A stretch of 42,055 nucleotides of DNA, from contig JAMQCK010000187.1 in assembly GCA_024196135.1 (NCBI GenBank), forward strand, positions 1 to 42,055, in the 5' to 3' direction. The DNA is from Pleurotus ostreatus/Saccharomyces cerevisiae fusant (Eukaryota; Opisthokonta). The notes below the pieces were generated by a model. The model ran no database searches. It was not told where the DNA came from and was given only the letters and a program-made list of their open reading frames with translations. A program made the position numbers and the translations under genes. Position 1 is the stretch's first letter; every line of letters begins with the position of its first letter. Shown here one piece after another: positions 18,777-30,055 of this stretch.

Positions 18777-20577
18777 ATGCATCCTACACAAGTATCCGAG
18801 CTCAGGAGCATGCTTCAGGTCTTTACGGACATTACAGACAAGCGTCCCGGAGCGCTGTCACCACGCATCGCTCTCGCTAAGCTCCAAAGCGCTCTCGCTC
18901 GCGGGCACCTTTTCAGCGGCTTCTCTCAAGGTCCGCCCGAGTGGACACCTGGTCTTAAGCCACTTCGTCTCGACAGGTCTGCTACAGAATTAGCTTGCCA
19001 TGAGCTCAATCACTACGGGCTCCTGTGTGCCGAAGTCGGCGCAGTCGAGAAGTACAGCCCCACATCGTCCCTCTGGAACTCTCTCTACGCCGTCCAACCC
19101 GTCATCCTGCGGTGGATGGAATTCTTCCATCCCATGAACAGAAACATCCGTCTCAAAGACGACGCACTGTACTCTCACGGGGTCGGGGTCACCCTCATAT
19201 CCCTCTTCGGCGGCCTCATATATCCGCGCCTCGTCATGGAGACGCAGCGGCTAGCTAGCTGGATCATCGAGCATCGACTCGACGTCTACATAATTGACTT
19301 CTGGGTCAACCTCCCTCGGTACGTCATGGACCCTTCGGGAGGCACGGCCGCGAGAGCGATGGAGTGGATGTACACCCTCTTTCGCTGCCTGCGTGGCGCG
19401 CGGATGCCTGCGCGCGTAGACGAACTCCTCATCACGTGCACTGGCGAGAATCCACGCCGTCTGTGCCGTAGTATTGCATACTACGCGGAGGTTATACCTG
19501 TGAAGGAGCATGCCATATTGTCGGACAACCTCTGGGAGCTGGCTTGCCATCTCATCTCCGAAACCCCCGAGCTCGTCCCTTCTACGGTGTCAGACAATGT
19601 CATCAGGCGCCTCGTCTCTGCGCTCAAATACGCTGTCGCGTCTAACGCGTGGTCGATCGCCATCGGTTTGGGCTTCTATCTACAAAACCTCTGGATACGC
19701 ACCTCGAGCCTTCGCACATTGGAGATCTCCCTCCGAACTGGTGTGTTCGAAATTTTGGTCGACCTTTGCAGAAAACTCCCGGCTTCCGAGCGCGCGCTGC
19801 ACCAAAATCTCGATATGATATTACTATCCATCTATCGCAACTTCGTCTTCTGGCGCCCGCTGCAAGCTTTTCACGATGTGAATCGCCGGATGGTAGACGA
19901 AGAAGGCACCGCTCTGTCCAGGTTGAGGCCGATGCTTGCCACGCTCCTCGCGTGTTACAAAGAACGATTTTTCTTGCTCCAGCTCACTCGACAGGAGCGG
20001 CGGAAGGCCAGACAGCATTGCCAAGTATGTTGTCAGAATAAGGCAAGTTCTAGTAGACAACGCATCCGTGACTCTCGCCTAATCAAACATGACGCAGAGC
20101 GGTGAAGGGCGTTGCTGCAGAGAACCGAGTACGACTAGAGTTATGCGATGCAGCGGGTGCTTCGACGCCTTCTATTGCTCCGCCGCGTGTCAGCGAGCGC
20201 ACTGGCACCAAGGTCACAACTTGGAATGCCATCCCTTCCCAGGTGCGTTCGATTGTCGGTCTAGGCACGCTCGGTCATAACGCGTAACCGCAGGTCGAGG
20301 AAGTGGACGCGACAAAAGATATATCGGATTTCTATGCACGGCCTATATTGATGTCCACGCGGCCGATATAGGAGGCAAAATCCGAGAGCTCGACTCAACT
20401 TGTTCCCATCACGTGTATATTGATGTCGTACTCACTGGCGCTCGCGTTGAACACCGTGTTGTCATTGGCAGCGCGTGCAACAAGGGTCAACGCTATGCGA
20501 CCATCACCGGCGAGTGGGAGGATGGGATGAACAAAACACGCGAGGTTATCGGCCATACAGCCGTTGAACAGCTTTGA
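18777..20577 (+). CDS. MYND-type zinc-finger protein, paralogue B
   Basis: Three exons (18777-20042, 20098-20242, 20294-20577) give 564 residues with an exact codon sum. The fold matches paralogues A and C: N-terminal helical region (LARGHLFSGF, FFHPMNRNIR, RLDVYIIDFWVNL), CQVCCQNK at the exon 1 end, and the MYND core in exon 2 (RCC, VMRCSGCFDAFYC, CQRAHWHQGH). Exon 3 encodes a C-terminal domain, shorter and more diverged, starting GRGSGRDKRYIG. Intron 1 has a GC donor (AAG|GCAAGT) at exactly the position where A and C use GT. Without splicing it, translation would run on to a stop at 20103-20105 and lose the zinc finger. The ATG at 18777 aligns with the paralogues' starts. Confidence 0.85.
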
Positions 20578-20800
20578 TAATTGGAGTGAATGGCAACCTA
20601 CGTTATTGACTACTTAGCATTGTGCCATATTTCTATGGGTTTCGAGTCACCTGTGTCAATGGCGGCTGAATAAATGAGGTACTTAGCAACATCGCGGGCA
20701 GATGTTCGATTTAGGAAACAACAAGGCCTGCCTAACTCGGACAATCGAGCACACGTGGTTCTCTGCCTTTCTTCCCGAACACCCATCTGTCCGCTATATC

Positions 20801-22822
20801 ATGCCCACGCATGGCGGCGATGAGCTTACCAGAATGTGGAAGATGTTCGCGGATATCGCAGACGGAAGCCCTAGCGCCCTACCAAGGCATGCCGCTCTTG
20901 CCAAGCTCAAGGCCTCCCTCGCGCGCGGACGCCTTTTTCGAGGCTTCGACAAAGGTCCCCCGCAGCGGCAATACGGCCAGCCACCAATGAGGCTAGACCC
21001 GCTGGCGACTGCTACGGCGAGGACCAGCCTAAGGCACTACGGGCTGCTTTGCAGCGAAATAGACGACCTCGAGCTCTCCCGATATCCGTCGCCCCTCTGG
21101 CAGTCCCTCTACGCCGCCGTGCCGATGGCTATGGAGTGGGTTGAGTTCCTGCATCCGATGAATGGCAACATCCATAAGGTAGATGACCCGGACTACTATC
21201 TCGACGTTGCGCACGGCTTCCTAGTCCTCCTCGATGGCATGATACAGCCGCGCGTGGGCGCAGACGAGGATGCTTTGGCGGACTGGCTTGTGACCACGCG
21301 CCTGGACGTCTACATCGTCGACTTCTGGGTCAATTTGCGCCGCTACATGTCCGACCCTCCCAAAATTCTAGCAACGCGGTTGCTGCATTGGATGCACACG
21401 CTCTGTCTTGCCCTCCCACGTCCACAAGATACCTTGATACCCAAGCGCATCGGGGATAATCTCACGAATATCAGCCAATGTCGCCCTCGTTGTATGCACC
21501 GGACGGTCATGTGGTACGCAGAGGTGATCTCTGAAGGCGCCGACGACGAGGACATGTTAGAAAAGCTGTACAGTCTTGCCAGCAGCTCTCTTGGCGAGGT
21601 TTACACAACCCCATACTCCCCGCCTAACGACGTCGTCACAGCTCTTCTCCACGATATAGAACGTAATATCGAGTGGGAGGCCTGGTCGGTCGTAAAGAGC
21701 GCGTGCTCCTACCTCGAACGGATATGGACGCACGCGACGAGCTATCGTGTGCACGAAGTGTCTATCGCGCACGGGGCCTTCGACGTGCTCGTACGCCTCG
21801 GGAAGGCCTTTCCTCGGGATCCTGCGGTAGAAAAGGCAATCCGCGCCACCCTATTCACACTCTCGCGAAGCTTCATATATTGGCGACCACTGGCGGCCCT
21901 CCATCTCAAACATGGCCCCGTGTTGATTGAGATCGATGAGGACTTGCAATTGCCAACTCTAGCCTTTCGCTTCGGATCCTTCGTTTCGGTGTACAACGAA
22001 CGGTATCCTCTGCTTGACACTACCAGGGCGACGCGGCAAGAGAGAAGGAGGCATTGCCGAGCATGCTGCACGGACAAGGTGAGTGCACGACAGCTTGCGA
22101 GTTCTCGTCGTTGACACCGTCTCCAACAGGGTGGCGGTGGAGCCTGTTGCGCGAATCCGGATGCGACGAAACTCTTGCGATGTGGGCGATGTAAGAACGA
22201 GTCCTATTGCTCACCCAAGTGCCAAAGGGCGCACTGGCTAAGTGGTCATAAGAAGATTTGTGTACCGTTGGAAGGTATTCATTACTTCCAACGAACAAAA
22301 TCCGTTATTCTGACTCCCTTCGAAGGTTGGTCGAACGCGCGCGACAAGGAATTCATGGGGAATATATGCACGTCCTACCTTCGAAGCAACGCAGAAGCGA
22401 TTGCCGCGGACCTCAAGGAGCTGGACCCCGATCGCCAGCACCACTGCGTGCTGTACGTCTTTCTGTCCCAGCGGCGCCTGCTTCACGTTGTCAAGCCCAC
22501 CGCGGAGTGCAGACCAGGCGAGCCACGTATCGGCGCTGTTGTCGGTGCGTGGGAAGAGGAGTTGAAGTGCATGGTCGTGCATGTTGAGGCTATGTCGATA
22601 GGGGAGTTGGAGATGATCGATGTCCAGGAGAGGCTCGGCGAGATGCCCAGGACCGAGCCCTTCGACATATCTGCTCATGCTGAGGCGGGAACTGGGGACT
22701 CAGCGTCGATGATAGTGAACCACATTCAGAGGAGCTCGGAGGTGGCGGAGGAGCAATACAGGGCCAGAGAGATTGCCCAGCAGAGCATAGCCAGCATGGG
22801 GAGCTTGTTCGGTAGATATTGA
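20801..22822 (+). CDS. MYND-type zinc-finger protein, paralogue C
   Basis: Three exons (20801-22078, 22130-22274, 22326-22822) give 639 residues with an exact codon sum. It is closer to paralogue A than to B (shared LARGRLFRGFDKGPPQ, LHPMNGNI, RLDVYIVDFWVNLRRY, YWRPL). The MYND zinc finger covers CRACCTDK, ACC, LLRCGRCKNESYC, CQRAHWLSGH and the closing Cys. Exon 3 starts GWSNARDKEFM and adds a C-terminal extension of about 60 residues, absent in A and B, with a charged helix (EVAEEQYRAREIAQQS). It lies 223 bases downstream of paralogue B on the same strand, a tandem arrangement. Function is unknown beyond probable protein-protein binding by the MYND domain. Confidence 0.85.
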
Positions 22823-23202
22823 TCTATTTTCGCCGCATGCAGTCAGTCTTACGTTGCAGTGAGCCACACTGAGTGCTGAGCGAAAGTCGAACATGTTACG
22901 TCACGCGCGTCACAGCTATTAGGATCCGTCGTCGGCCAAGTATATTGAGCAAATGTCACCCAGAGCAAGATCATACCAGATGCGACAGCCGGCCTCGGAA
23001 TGCTTATACCAAGCCACCCCTTCTCGCTCAATACAGGACCCCAATCTCACTATGCAGTACGACTTCAAGTAGTGTGACCACGACTTGCAATTGGTCGCCG
23101 CGGCGGGTGGCGTTCCCCCCGTTTGTGGCTCGATTTTCGGTCGTGTCTGCTTCTACAAATAGAATGAGTCCAACGTACCTTACAAGAACATCAGGAGATA
23201 CC
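22823..23202. other. Convergent intergenic region, no gene seen
   Basis: Lies between the 3' ends of MYND paralogue C and the minus-strand gene ending at 23203. Reading frames here are short and not protein-like. Confidence 0.5.
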
Positions 23203-24092
23203 CTACCGGTCGTCTAGCCTTCGTCTAAACGTCTTCCACGCCGAGTCAAAGTCGCAGAAGAGCTCGGCGCGCTGGTGGTCCGCGCGGGCTTGCGACATAG
23301 CCTTGACGCCGCGGTAAATTCGATTCCCTCGCGAAGACTGGTGCTCCGGAGACGAGTACACGTGATGCTCGGCGTCTGCGCCCACAAGTATTTTAGCTCT
23401 TGCGCGCGAGGGTAGTAGCATACAACGTACCAGTGATATGTGCCACAATTCCCAGAACGCTCCGCGCATACCAGAAGCACTGCGAGGTGAGCGACCTGTA
23501 GTCCGGGTACTTCTGGCTGACGATGTCACACAGAACCGCGAGCTCCTCGAGGGTGAAGGGCTGCTCGGGCGTCGGGTGGAGGGATCGCAGTAGCCGATAC
23601 TGCTTCTCGCCTAATTGCCTCGGTCTCCGCGTGTAGCTGCGACGGCAGGGGACAATGAAGCTGTCTACCGCATCTCCGCCTGCGAAGAGGCAAGCGAGCG
23701 TTCTGCGGAGTGCGTTGTCCGCTTCATCAGCCAGGGTCTGCGTGCAGGAATTAATCAAACGATCGAGACACGAGGCGCATAGCTTTTATGGCACGCGGAC
23801 TGACCTGCGCGGGCGCCGCTCTTTCGACGAAGATGCAATTGCACATCCCGGTACTCCTGTCGTAGAAGTCGACGCGGAGGAACTCGTGCATGGGCAGTTC
23901 GCGCTCTTCGTAGAGATAGATGTCTGTTATGCGAAGTCGACGAGCCAGAGTGGCGTCACCGAGGAAGACAGCAACAACGTCGCAGGGCCGGAGTTGTAGA
24001 ACCTCCCCTTCTCGCGAATTGCTCGACGGCTGGCGTATATATGAGGCCGAGGCGCCAATGTTATGTGGCGGGAAGAACAGAGCGACTGTCAT
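23203..24092 (-). CDS. Unrecognised protein of a basidiomycete type
   Basis: Three exons (23805-24092, 23431-23737, 23203-23375) with introns of 67 and 55 bases give 255 residues, an exact codon sum. The protein starts MTVALFFPPHNIGASASYIR. A segment around EKQYRLLRSLHPTPEQPFTL, LAVLCDIVSQKYPDYRSLTS and QCFWYARSVLGIV resembles short proteins that I recall as numerous and functionally unassigned in Agaricomycetes. It contains a conserved-looking Cys and aromatic pair (QCFWYA) but no catalytic motif. The C-terminus is basic (RRRLDDR). A longer N-terminal reading to 24263 is possible but lacks support. The role is unknown. Confidence 0.65.
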
Positions 24093-25373
24093 GCGATCCT
24101 GTCCGATGATTCCAGAGCCTGAGGAAAAGCACAGAGATGCTGGGGAGGTCCAGGGAAAATGCGCTACCGCTTCTACCGATAAGCGTCGGGTGGGGAGGAG
24201 GTTGTGGTGCTGGAGATCAAAATGAGCCGTGCGCTTTGTTCCCGGAAAGGGCGTGTGCGCCACATGTCCAGCGTCACGGAATCGTCACGCCGATTTTTTC
24301 GGCCTGCTGCCTGACGTCCAACTCGGTGGTCAGAGGCACCGACCGCTGTCCGAGCGTCGGGAGCGAAAGGATCGACATCGGCGGCTGCGATGGAGACGGG
24401 AAGTATTGAGGAAGTACTAGGAAAATAACTGCCACAGACGTTCGCGTAGCTCTACCCGGGACCCTGGAGCGGTACCAAAGTCGAGGGAGGTTGAGTTTTA
24501 GAATTGCCTCCAGCCGTCGGCTTCGGGAGCTAGAGGACACCGACCCGGAGGAACGCCATCAAGCGGAGTAGGTAAGGCAGTTTGACTACAACAACTACCC
24601 GTTTTCAGGCTTTTCACCCGGGCAGCTTCATCATGTCGTGGTCATGTTGCGGTCATGGCTGGCGCTAACAAGCATCTGGATTGCAGATAGCGTAGTCGAG
24701 ATCGACGATGGTCAGCTCAGTGAATGGCGTATAGAAAAGGTAATTGTAGAAGATACGCCTCCAGACCATTTTTGGCGAAGGGAACCTGAGCAAAGACCGT
24801 CGATGGCAAGCGAACCAACCAGAATGCGGGCTAGCCGAGATGCCGTGCTCAAGGTTTTCAATGGAAAGCAGGTCGGCAAGTACCCGGCATCATGTTCTCT
24901 CACGCCGTTACCGACTGAGGCATTCCAGGCTCACTCAAACCCGCATCAGCATCGGCTGTCCAGAACGTTCGCGCGATGCTCTCCTCGTCGCCCGGGTTCG
25001 CTTCGTGGGGTCATGAGTCGTTGTGGACCGTACTGGAACAGAGCCCATCTCTATCGAAAAAATATTGCACTTTTCAGAGAGATTACAGGACAGCAAGAGC
25101 GACTTGGACGTACCCCGCCAAGCGTCTGGTACCGATCGGTTCAATAAAGTGCGGGGCGGAGTCGGGACGCGGGGGCGGCGATCTGAGGGCGCATCAATCT
25201 CCGGCGCGACCCCGGTTGGTCGGGCACCTTGTTTTCCGGATCAGTGAGTCCAGAACGTGCGACCCAGGCCCACAATCCTCGCACCAGATATGGAAACGGG
25301 CCTCGACGTCCCCTTCATTGTGCACGCAATCAGCAGAGCGGAATCTTCGCGTGTCTTCCGACAATCACATCTT
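24093..25373. other. Long region without a convincing gene
   Basis: About 1.3 kb between the divergent gene at 23203-24092 and the cyclin. Several open frames exist (the longest is 169 codons at 24638-25147, plus), but none has domain-like composition or splice partners. It probably holds promoters of both neighbours. TCCAGAACGT occurs twice (about 24958 and 25249). Confidence 0.4.
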
Positions 25374-25379
25374 TATAAG
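25374..25379 (+). promoter_or_regulatory. TATA box of the cyclin gene
   Basis: TATAAG, 101 bases before the ATG at 25475. Confidence 0.45.
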
Positions 25380-25474
25380 AGCTCGAGAGCCTCCGTCATG
25401 TCGTCAACTGCAGCCGCCCCCGCCTCCGCCTCCAGTTCTTTGCCCCCTCGAGCCTTTACCCCGCCTCAATCACC

Positions 25475-26387
25475 ATGACGCGCAACATTCACCATCTGAG
25501 CCTCGTCGATCCGGCGCTCCACCATCCTGCACTCGCAGACGTTCTCAGGGTCCCGGTCAACCGTGCAGTGATCGGTACGACCAACTCCTCTACAGAAATC
25601 CTCACGATACTCAACCGTATCTACAGACTACGTCGTCGACGTAACTGTGGACACGGTTGACTTCGCCCTCGGGCGCTCGTCCGCGATGAAGCGCGGCCGC
25701 TCACCGCGCCGCGATCAGAAGCGTGTCGCCTTCACCGAACTCATCCAACGCGTGATCGCCCGCGCCGAAGTCCCCATCACCGTCGTCCTCGTCCTCCTCG
25801 CCTACATCGATAGGTGCAAGCCGCATCTGCGCGTGGCCTCCGACGCCTACGTGCACGAGCGCATCTTCCTCGGCGCCCTCATCGTGGCTGCCAAGGTACG
25901 CTTCACAAGCGCCCTTCATATCGATACACCCCATCTCACACGCCCTTCTCAGTACCTGAACGACTGCTCCCCCAAAAACTGCCACTGGGCGCGCTACACC
26001 GCCGAGTTCTCCAAGGCGGACATCGGCCTCATCGAGCGCGAGTTCCTCGCCGTCCTCGACTTCGATCTCGGCTTCAAGGAGGCGGACCTGCTCATGCACT
26101 GCGACGCGCTCCTCGCCTGCGCGGAGCCGAACCCCGCGTGCCGGCACAGCAAGCCCGCGCGGCGCATCGTGCGCGAGGAGATCGAGGAGGTCCCCCGCGA
26201 TGCGTCCACGAGCCCGGTGTCGTCCGTGTCCTCCGCCGACTCGACGCCGCCGCGCACACCGCACACCGCCGAGATGCTCCTGCCGGCCCACAAGCACGTC
26301 CGCAAGGTAGCCGCGTCGAAGCCGCATCTCGTGCTCAGCGACACGCCGCTCAGCCAAATCTGTGCTGTCACCGTCGTCGCCTCATAA
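25475..26387 (+). CDS. Pho85-type (PCL) cyclin
   Basis: A cyclin of the fungal PCL type, expected to bind and direct a Pho85-like cyclin-dependent kinase in cell-cycle or nutrient control. Three exons (25475-25574, 25627-25895, 25953-26387) give 267 residues with an exact codon sum. The cyclin box spans about residues 58-165: FTELIQRVIARAEVPITVVL, LAYIDRCKP, HERIFLGALIVAAKYLND, then EFLAVLDFDLGF. The C-terminal 100 residues are Ser/Pro-rich with Thr-Pro/Ser-Pro sites (STPPRTPHT). Intron 2 (25896-25952) is 57 bases, divisible by three and free of stops, so retention would insert 19 residues into the cyclin box. It has good GT-AG ends and interrupts AAKYLND, so it is taken as a real intron. Confidence 0.9.
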
Positions 26388-26855
26388 GCGGGTGCCCTCA
26401 TACGGGCTACCGTCGGGCTCCGCCTCTTCCCGCTGCGACCCCATAATGGGGCGCCGGCTAACCTTACTGCATTGCGCTGCTTTCGACACATAGAGTTTAC
26501 GAACCACCAGCTATCGGTGCGACTCCTCGCCACATACAGTGCGAGACATTTCACCACACATTATGGACACGGGATACCCCATTATGCACGCACGTAACTT
26601 ATAGGGCTATTTATTTGGGCTTTATGCAACATTGTATGTACTAGTATGCAAGAGACTCTATCTTCTTCGCAAACAGCCTGCGTGGTTTAGCGGTTCAGAT
26701 TCTCGCTATCTCAGCCTCAGCAGTTGATTGAGGGGACTTAGAAAGGCATTTCATCCAAATGGAGATCCAGGAAGCTCAACATTGTCTGCATGTGACATTC
26801 ACCCGCTCTTCCTCCTCCAAGCCCCCGAGTCTTACCGCGACTTACTAGGTACAGT
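26388..26855. other. Intergenic region after the cyclin; small inverted repeats
   Basis: No gene seen. It contains the near-palindrome CCCCATAATGGGG (26439-26451), and a 10-base inverted partner CCCCATTATG at 26577-26586. These could pair in the cyclin 3' untranslated region. Confidence 0.4.
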
Positions 26856-27287
26856 ATGTCTTCCCACCGGGTGAACTCCGCTGGGAGACTGGGCCCTCGC
26901 CAGAGACGCTGGGTATGTCGTACAGGTGAGCCATCGATAGCGCTCAATCGGGCGGCTGCGGCTCACATTCAGTCAGCTCAGCAGAGTCAGGCGGCGCTAT
27001 TTCAGCCTTGTCGGTCGACGCTATCGCTGTCGATATTCGAGAGTAGAAAGACGATAGCGCGAAGTCGGTCGACAAGTTGGTCACCCTTTGCTGAAAATCA
27101 GGCGCTTATTCTCGCCACGACACGCGGTTATCACACGACACGCGATTATCGCAGATTCGCATCTGCCGCGGTAGCGCCTCGGCTCACGGCGACGACCAGA
27201 AGTCTTGCGATTGCGGGTCTCACCAGGACGATCACCACGACCGCGCCTACCAACACTACGACCGAGACCAGCTACAGAGCTACCACC
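26856..27287 (+). other. Open in-frame 5' extension of the GGPP synthase, presequence-like
   Basis: From an ATG at 26856 the frame is open for 144 codons directly into the GGPP synthase ATG at 27288. Its second half (LATTRGYHTTRDYRRFASAA, then RLTATTRSLAIAGLTRTI) is rich in Arg, Ser, Thr and Ala and almost lacks acidic residues, like a mitochondrial targeting sequence. Whether it is transcribed and translated is unknown. It may only be a 5' leader. Confidence 0.3.
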
Positions 27288-29093
27288 ATGTCCTTCTTCG
27301 ACGACGTGCTCGCGCACCTTCCGTCCGAGGCCGCGCATGTGAAAGAAGACGAAAAGGTACGCGGGGCCAATCTTTGGATTTGCGAAGTCGATCTTCGGAT
27401 GTGCAGTTCGGTCTTGGAATCTGAGGTTCGGTCTGGATGGGCCTAAGGCCCTTTGAACCTGGACCTTGCTCGACAATAACTGCTATCGCCTCTGGCGTTG
27501 CTGGCTGACTGTACCGGCCTGCGGCATACCCATGGCGCGCTGGCTATCCCGTGCTCAACAGAGTGCAGGTTTTATCATGCCTGCCTGACTCTATACTACG
27601 CTTCTTGTGCTATTCTAGGCTTACCCGAGCATCGTTCACCCGATTTCGTTGCTTCTTTCTCATCCTGTCTCTCTTCCTCCCCCGCCTTCCTCTCCTCTTA
27701 CCCACCCTTGTCGCCATGAATTCCCTCACTAAAGCCCCCATGTAGTTCATTATGGAACCCTTCGCGTACACCGCGCAGCACAAGGGCAAGGACATTCGCG
27801 GCCGCCTCATCGCAGGGCTCAATCTCTGGCTCAACGCGCCGCCCGGCGCAGTGCAGGCAGTGGCGGAAATCGTCGCGGGGTTGCATGCGGCATCGTTGAT
27901 GTGAGTAGGTTCGGGTTTTTGGCGGAGGGTTAAATCTACTCGAGTAGAAAAGGTTGAATATGAGCTGACAGTATCTTCAACGCAGGCTGGACGACATCGA
28001 GGACAGCTCGGATACGCGGCGCGGGCAGCCTGGTAAGTTCTTCGCTGAGAATGAACTCCGTTTCTAACCTCCCTACAGCCGCCCACATCGTCTACGGCGT
28101 CCCGCAGACTATGAACGCAGGCAACTACGCGTGCGCAAAGGTGTACGCGGACGTAAAGAAGCTGTATCCCTTCCAGACTGCGAAGGTGCCAACACTGGAG
28201 GATATCCTAACAGGTGAGTACATGCGAGGATTGTTCGCGCACAAATTAGATGCGGTCCGAAGAACGTCCTGTACTGACCAGCTTTCCCGCAGAGGAGCTG
28301 ATGACCCTCTTTCGCGGACAAGGGCTGGACATCCTGTGGCGGGATACGCACCGGTGTCCGACGGAGGAAGAATATGTGAGGATGATCAACGGGAGTGAGT
28401 ACTTTCGATTCTGTTCTTCGAAGTCTGACCCTGACAATGACGACGACGACTAGAGGCCAGTGGTCTCCTGCGCCTCGCAGCGCGTCTACTGAGGGCTTGC
28501 GGGACGACGAACACGGATAGGTGACCACCTGCCTTTGGAGAACGGATGGCGCCTAGGGACTTTACTGACCGATGTTTAGAGACTACGTCCCGTTGATGGA
28601 CCTCGTCGGTATCTTTGGCCAGATCCGGGACGACTTCATGAACATCTATAGCACGGAGGTGAGTCTATAACCGGTGGGGATACCAACACTCGGGCGCTGA
28701 CCCACCATTGCAGTACACCAACACGAAGGGCTTCGCGGACGACATCTCGGAGGGGAAATACTCCTTCCCGATGATCCACGGCATCAAGGCGAGTGCAGGG
28801 GACAAGACACTGGAAGGTCAGTCATGGCTTCCGCGCTCAAGTATACCATGCTGAGCATCGCCGCGCACAAAGACATCCTGAAGCAGCGCCCGACATCGCC
28901 GACGCTCAAAGTGAAGGCAATCGACTACTTGACAGACGTGACGAAGTCCTACGACTACACGGTCGAGGTGATGCAAAAGCTGGAGGACCAGACGAGGGCG
29001 GAGATCAAGCGCTTGGGCGGAAATGAGATCCTCGAGAAGCTTGTCGAATACCTGCACGTCGACCCCAGCAAGATCGAGAGGCCGCGGGTGTAG
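27288..29093 (+). CDS. BTS1: Geranylgeranyl diphosphate synthase
   Basis: A polyprenyl synthase of the farnesyl/geranylgeranyl type. It condenses isopentenyl diphosphate with allylic diphosphates to C20, for protein prenylation, carotenoids and diterpenes. Nine exons (27288-27356, 27746-27900, 27986-28032, 28079-28213, 28293-28394, 28454-28520, 28580-28658, 28714-28816, 28873-29093) sum to 978 bases, 325 residues. The first Asp-rich motif is [13 protein letters not shown] and the second is GQIRDDFMN, in the DDxxN form usual for fungal GGPP synthases. Substrate contacts include GKDIRG and, later, KTLE and [11 protein letters not shown]. Exon 1 ([20 protein letters not shown]) aligns in position with the N-terminus of known basidiomycete enzymes. 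Intron 1 is 389 bases against 46-85 for the rest. The gene converges on the succinate dehydrogenase gene. Confidence 0.92.
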
Positions 29094-29196
29094 ACTTGGG
29101 TACTTGGTGGCAATGGCGGGGGAGAGTAAACATCGCCGCGAGAGACTGATCGGGTATTCATGCATGCATTTGGGTCTACAATTCCGCACTATAGAA

Positions 29197-29938
29197 TTAC
29201 AAGAGGACGAGGGCAATGGTCGAGACACCGGTCGCTGCGAGCACAGCGTACCCCGCGCGGTACGAGTTCTTGAGCGTCAAGACTGTCGAGAGATATCGCG
29301 TTAGTGAGACCAAAGGACCAGCGATTGGGTCGATGACGCACATTTGCCCATGTCCCAGCCCAAGTGGCGTACGCCGTTCCAGCCGTGGTAGGCAAAGGGG
29401 AGCGCGAGAATGGTCTTGCCGGCGTACTTGACTGCGTCGGGGAGGCCGGCGACGAAGTCGACGACGTGCGCGCTGTCGAAGGTGCCCGGGAGGAAGAGGT
29501 AGCCGAGCGAGAAGCCGTAGAGGACTGTGTGAGTGCGTGAGTTCAGGGTGAACCTAGAGAGCGAGGGATGGCTACGCACGGACGCTCAAACCAACACCGG
29601 TGATACGGTTGGCGATGGAGCTGTACCATGTCAACTGTGGCTGGTAGATCGTCATGTGGGGGCTGTTGGGCCGGCGGAGACGCTGCTCGTTGAGGATGCC
29701 CTCCGTCGCAGACGGCTTCAGAGACTGAATCTGGACGAAGCTATTCTTTCCTCAGCAAAGGTGCCCGTCCGTCGTCCCAAAATCACTCACCGCTTGCTAG
29801 CGACATTGCGCGCGGCAGCACGGCCTGTGGGAAGTCAGGATCGCGGGAGCTTCTTGTCTCGCTGGACCACGCACCACTTTGCGCGAATGCCGACCGCCTG
29901 AGGGCAGGACCAAGTCCAACAGCGCGAGTGGCAAGCAT
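29197..29938 (-). CDS. SDH3: Succinate dehydrogenase cytochrome b subunit (complex II, SdhC)
   Basis: A membrane anchor of mitochondrial complex II that binds heme b and ubiquinone and passes electrons from succinate to quinone. Five exons (29875-29938, 29791-29824, 29580-29740, 29342-29524, 29197-29282) with introns of 50-59 bases give 175 residues, a usual length. The N-terminus ([18 protein letters not shown]) is a mitochondrial presequence. The family signature [20 protein letters not shown], followed by RITGVGLSV, holds the Ser and Arg of the quinone site. Helix 2 contains DSAHVVDF with the likely heme-ligand His. [15 protein letters not shown] is the second signature, and a third helix ([17 protein letters not shown]) ends the protein. 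The exon 3 acceptor was chosen as ...AATAG to keep the frame into [11 protein letters not shown]. Confidence 0.92.
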
Positions 29939-30037
29939 GTTGAAGTACGACCAGCGGAGGAGGGAGGAGGACGAGGAGGAGGACAAGATGCGGACGGCAA
30001 TAGCCGGAAGCTGGGGCAGCGGCCCGGCGAGCGGGAG

Positions 30038-30055
30038 CCAATCAGATTTCACGTG
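30038..30055. promoter_or_regulatory. CCAAT box and CACGTG E-box upstream of the SDH gene
   Basis: CCAAT (30038-30042, i.e. ATTGG relative to the gene) and CACGTG (30050-30055) lie about 100-117 bases before the SDH start at 29938. Fungal respiratory genes are commonly controlled through the CCAAT-binding Hap complex. Use of this site is inferred. Confidence 0.4.

Noticed and set aside
24638..25147. 169-codon open frame (plus) between the 23203 gene and the cyclin
   Set aside because: Composition is not protein-like beyond the first third, there is no recognisable domain, and it lacks plausible splice partners.
26676..26740. Possible tRNA around GTGGTTTAGCGGTTCAGATTC
   Set aside because: It only resembles a D arm; there is no T arm with GGTTCRA or closing acceptor stem.
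27498..27745. Small open frames in the first intron of the GGPP synthase
   Set aside because: They lack similarity to known N-termini, and exon 1 to exon 2 splicing gives the expected protein.
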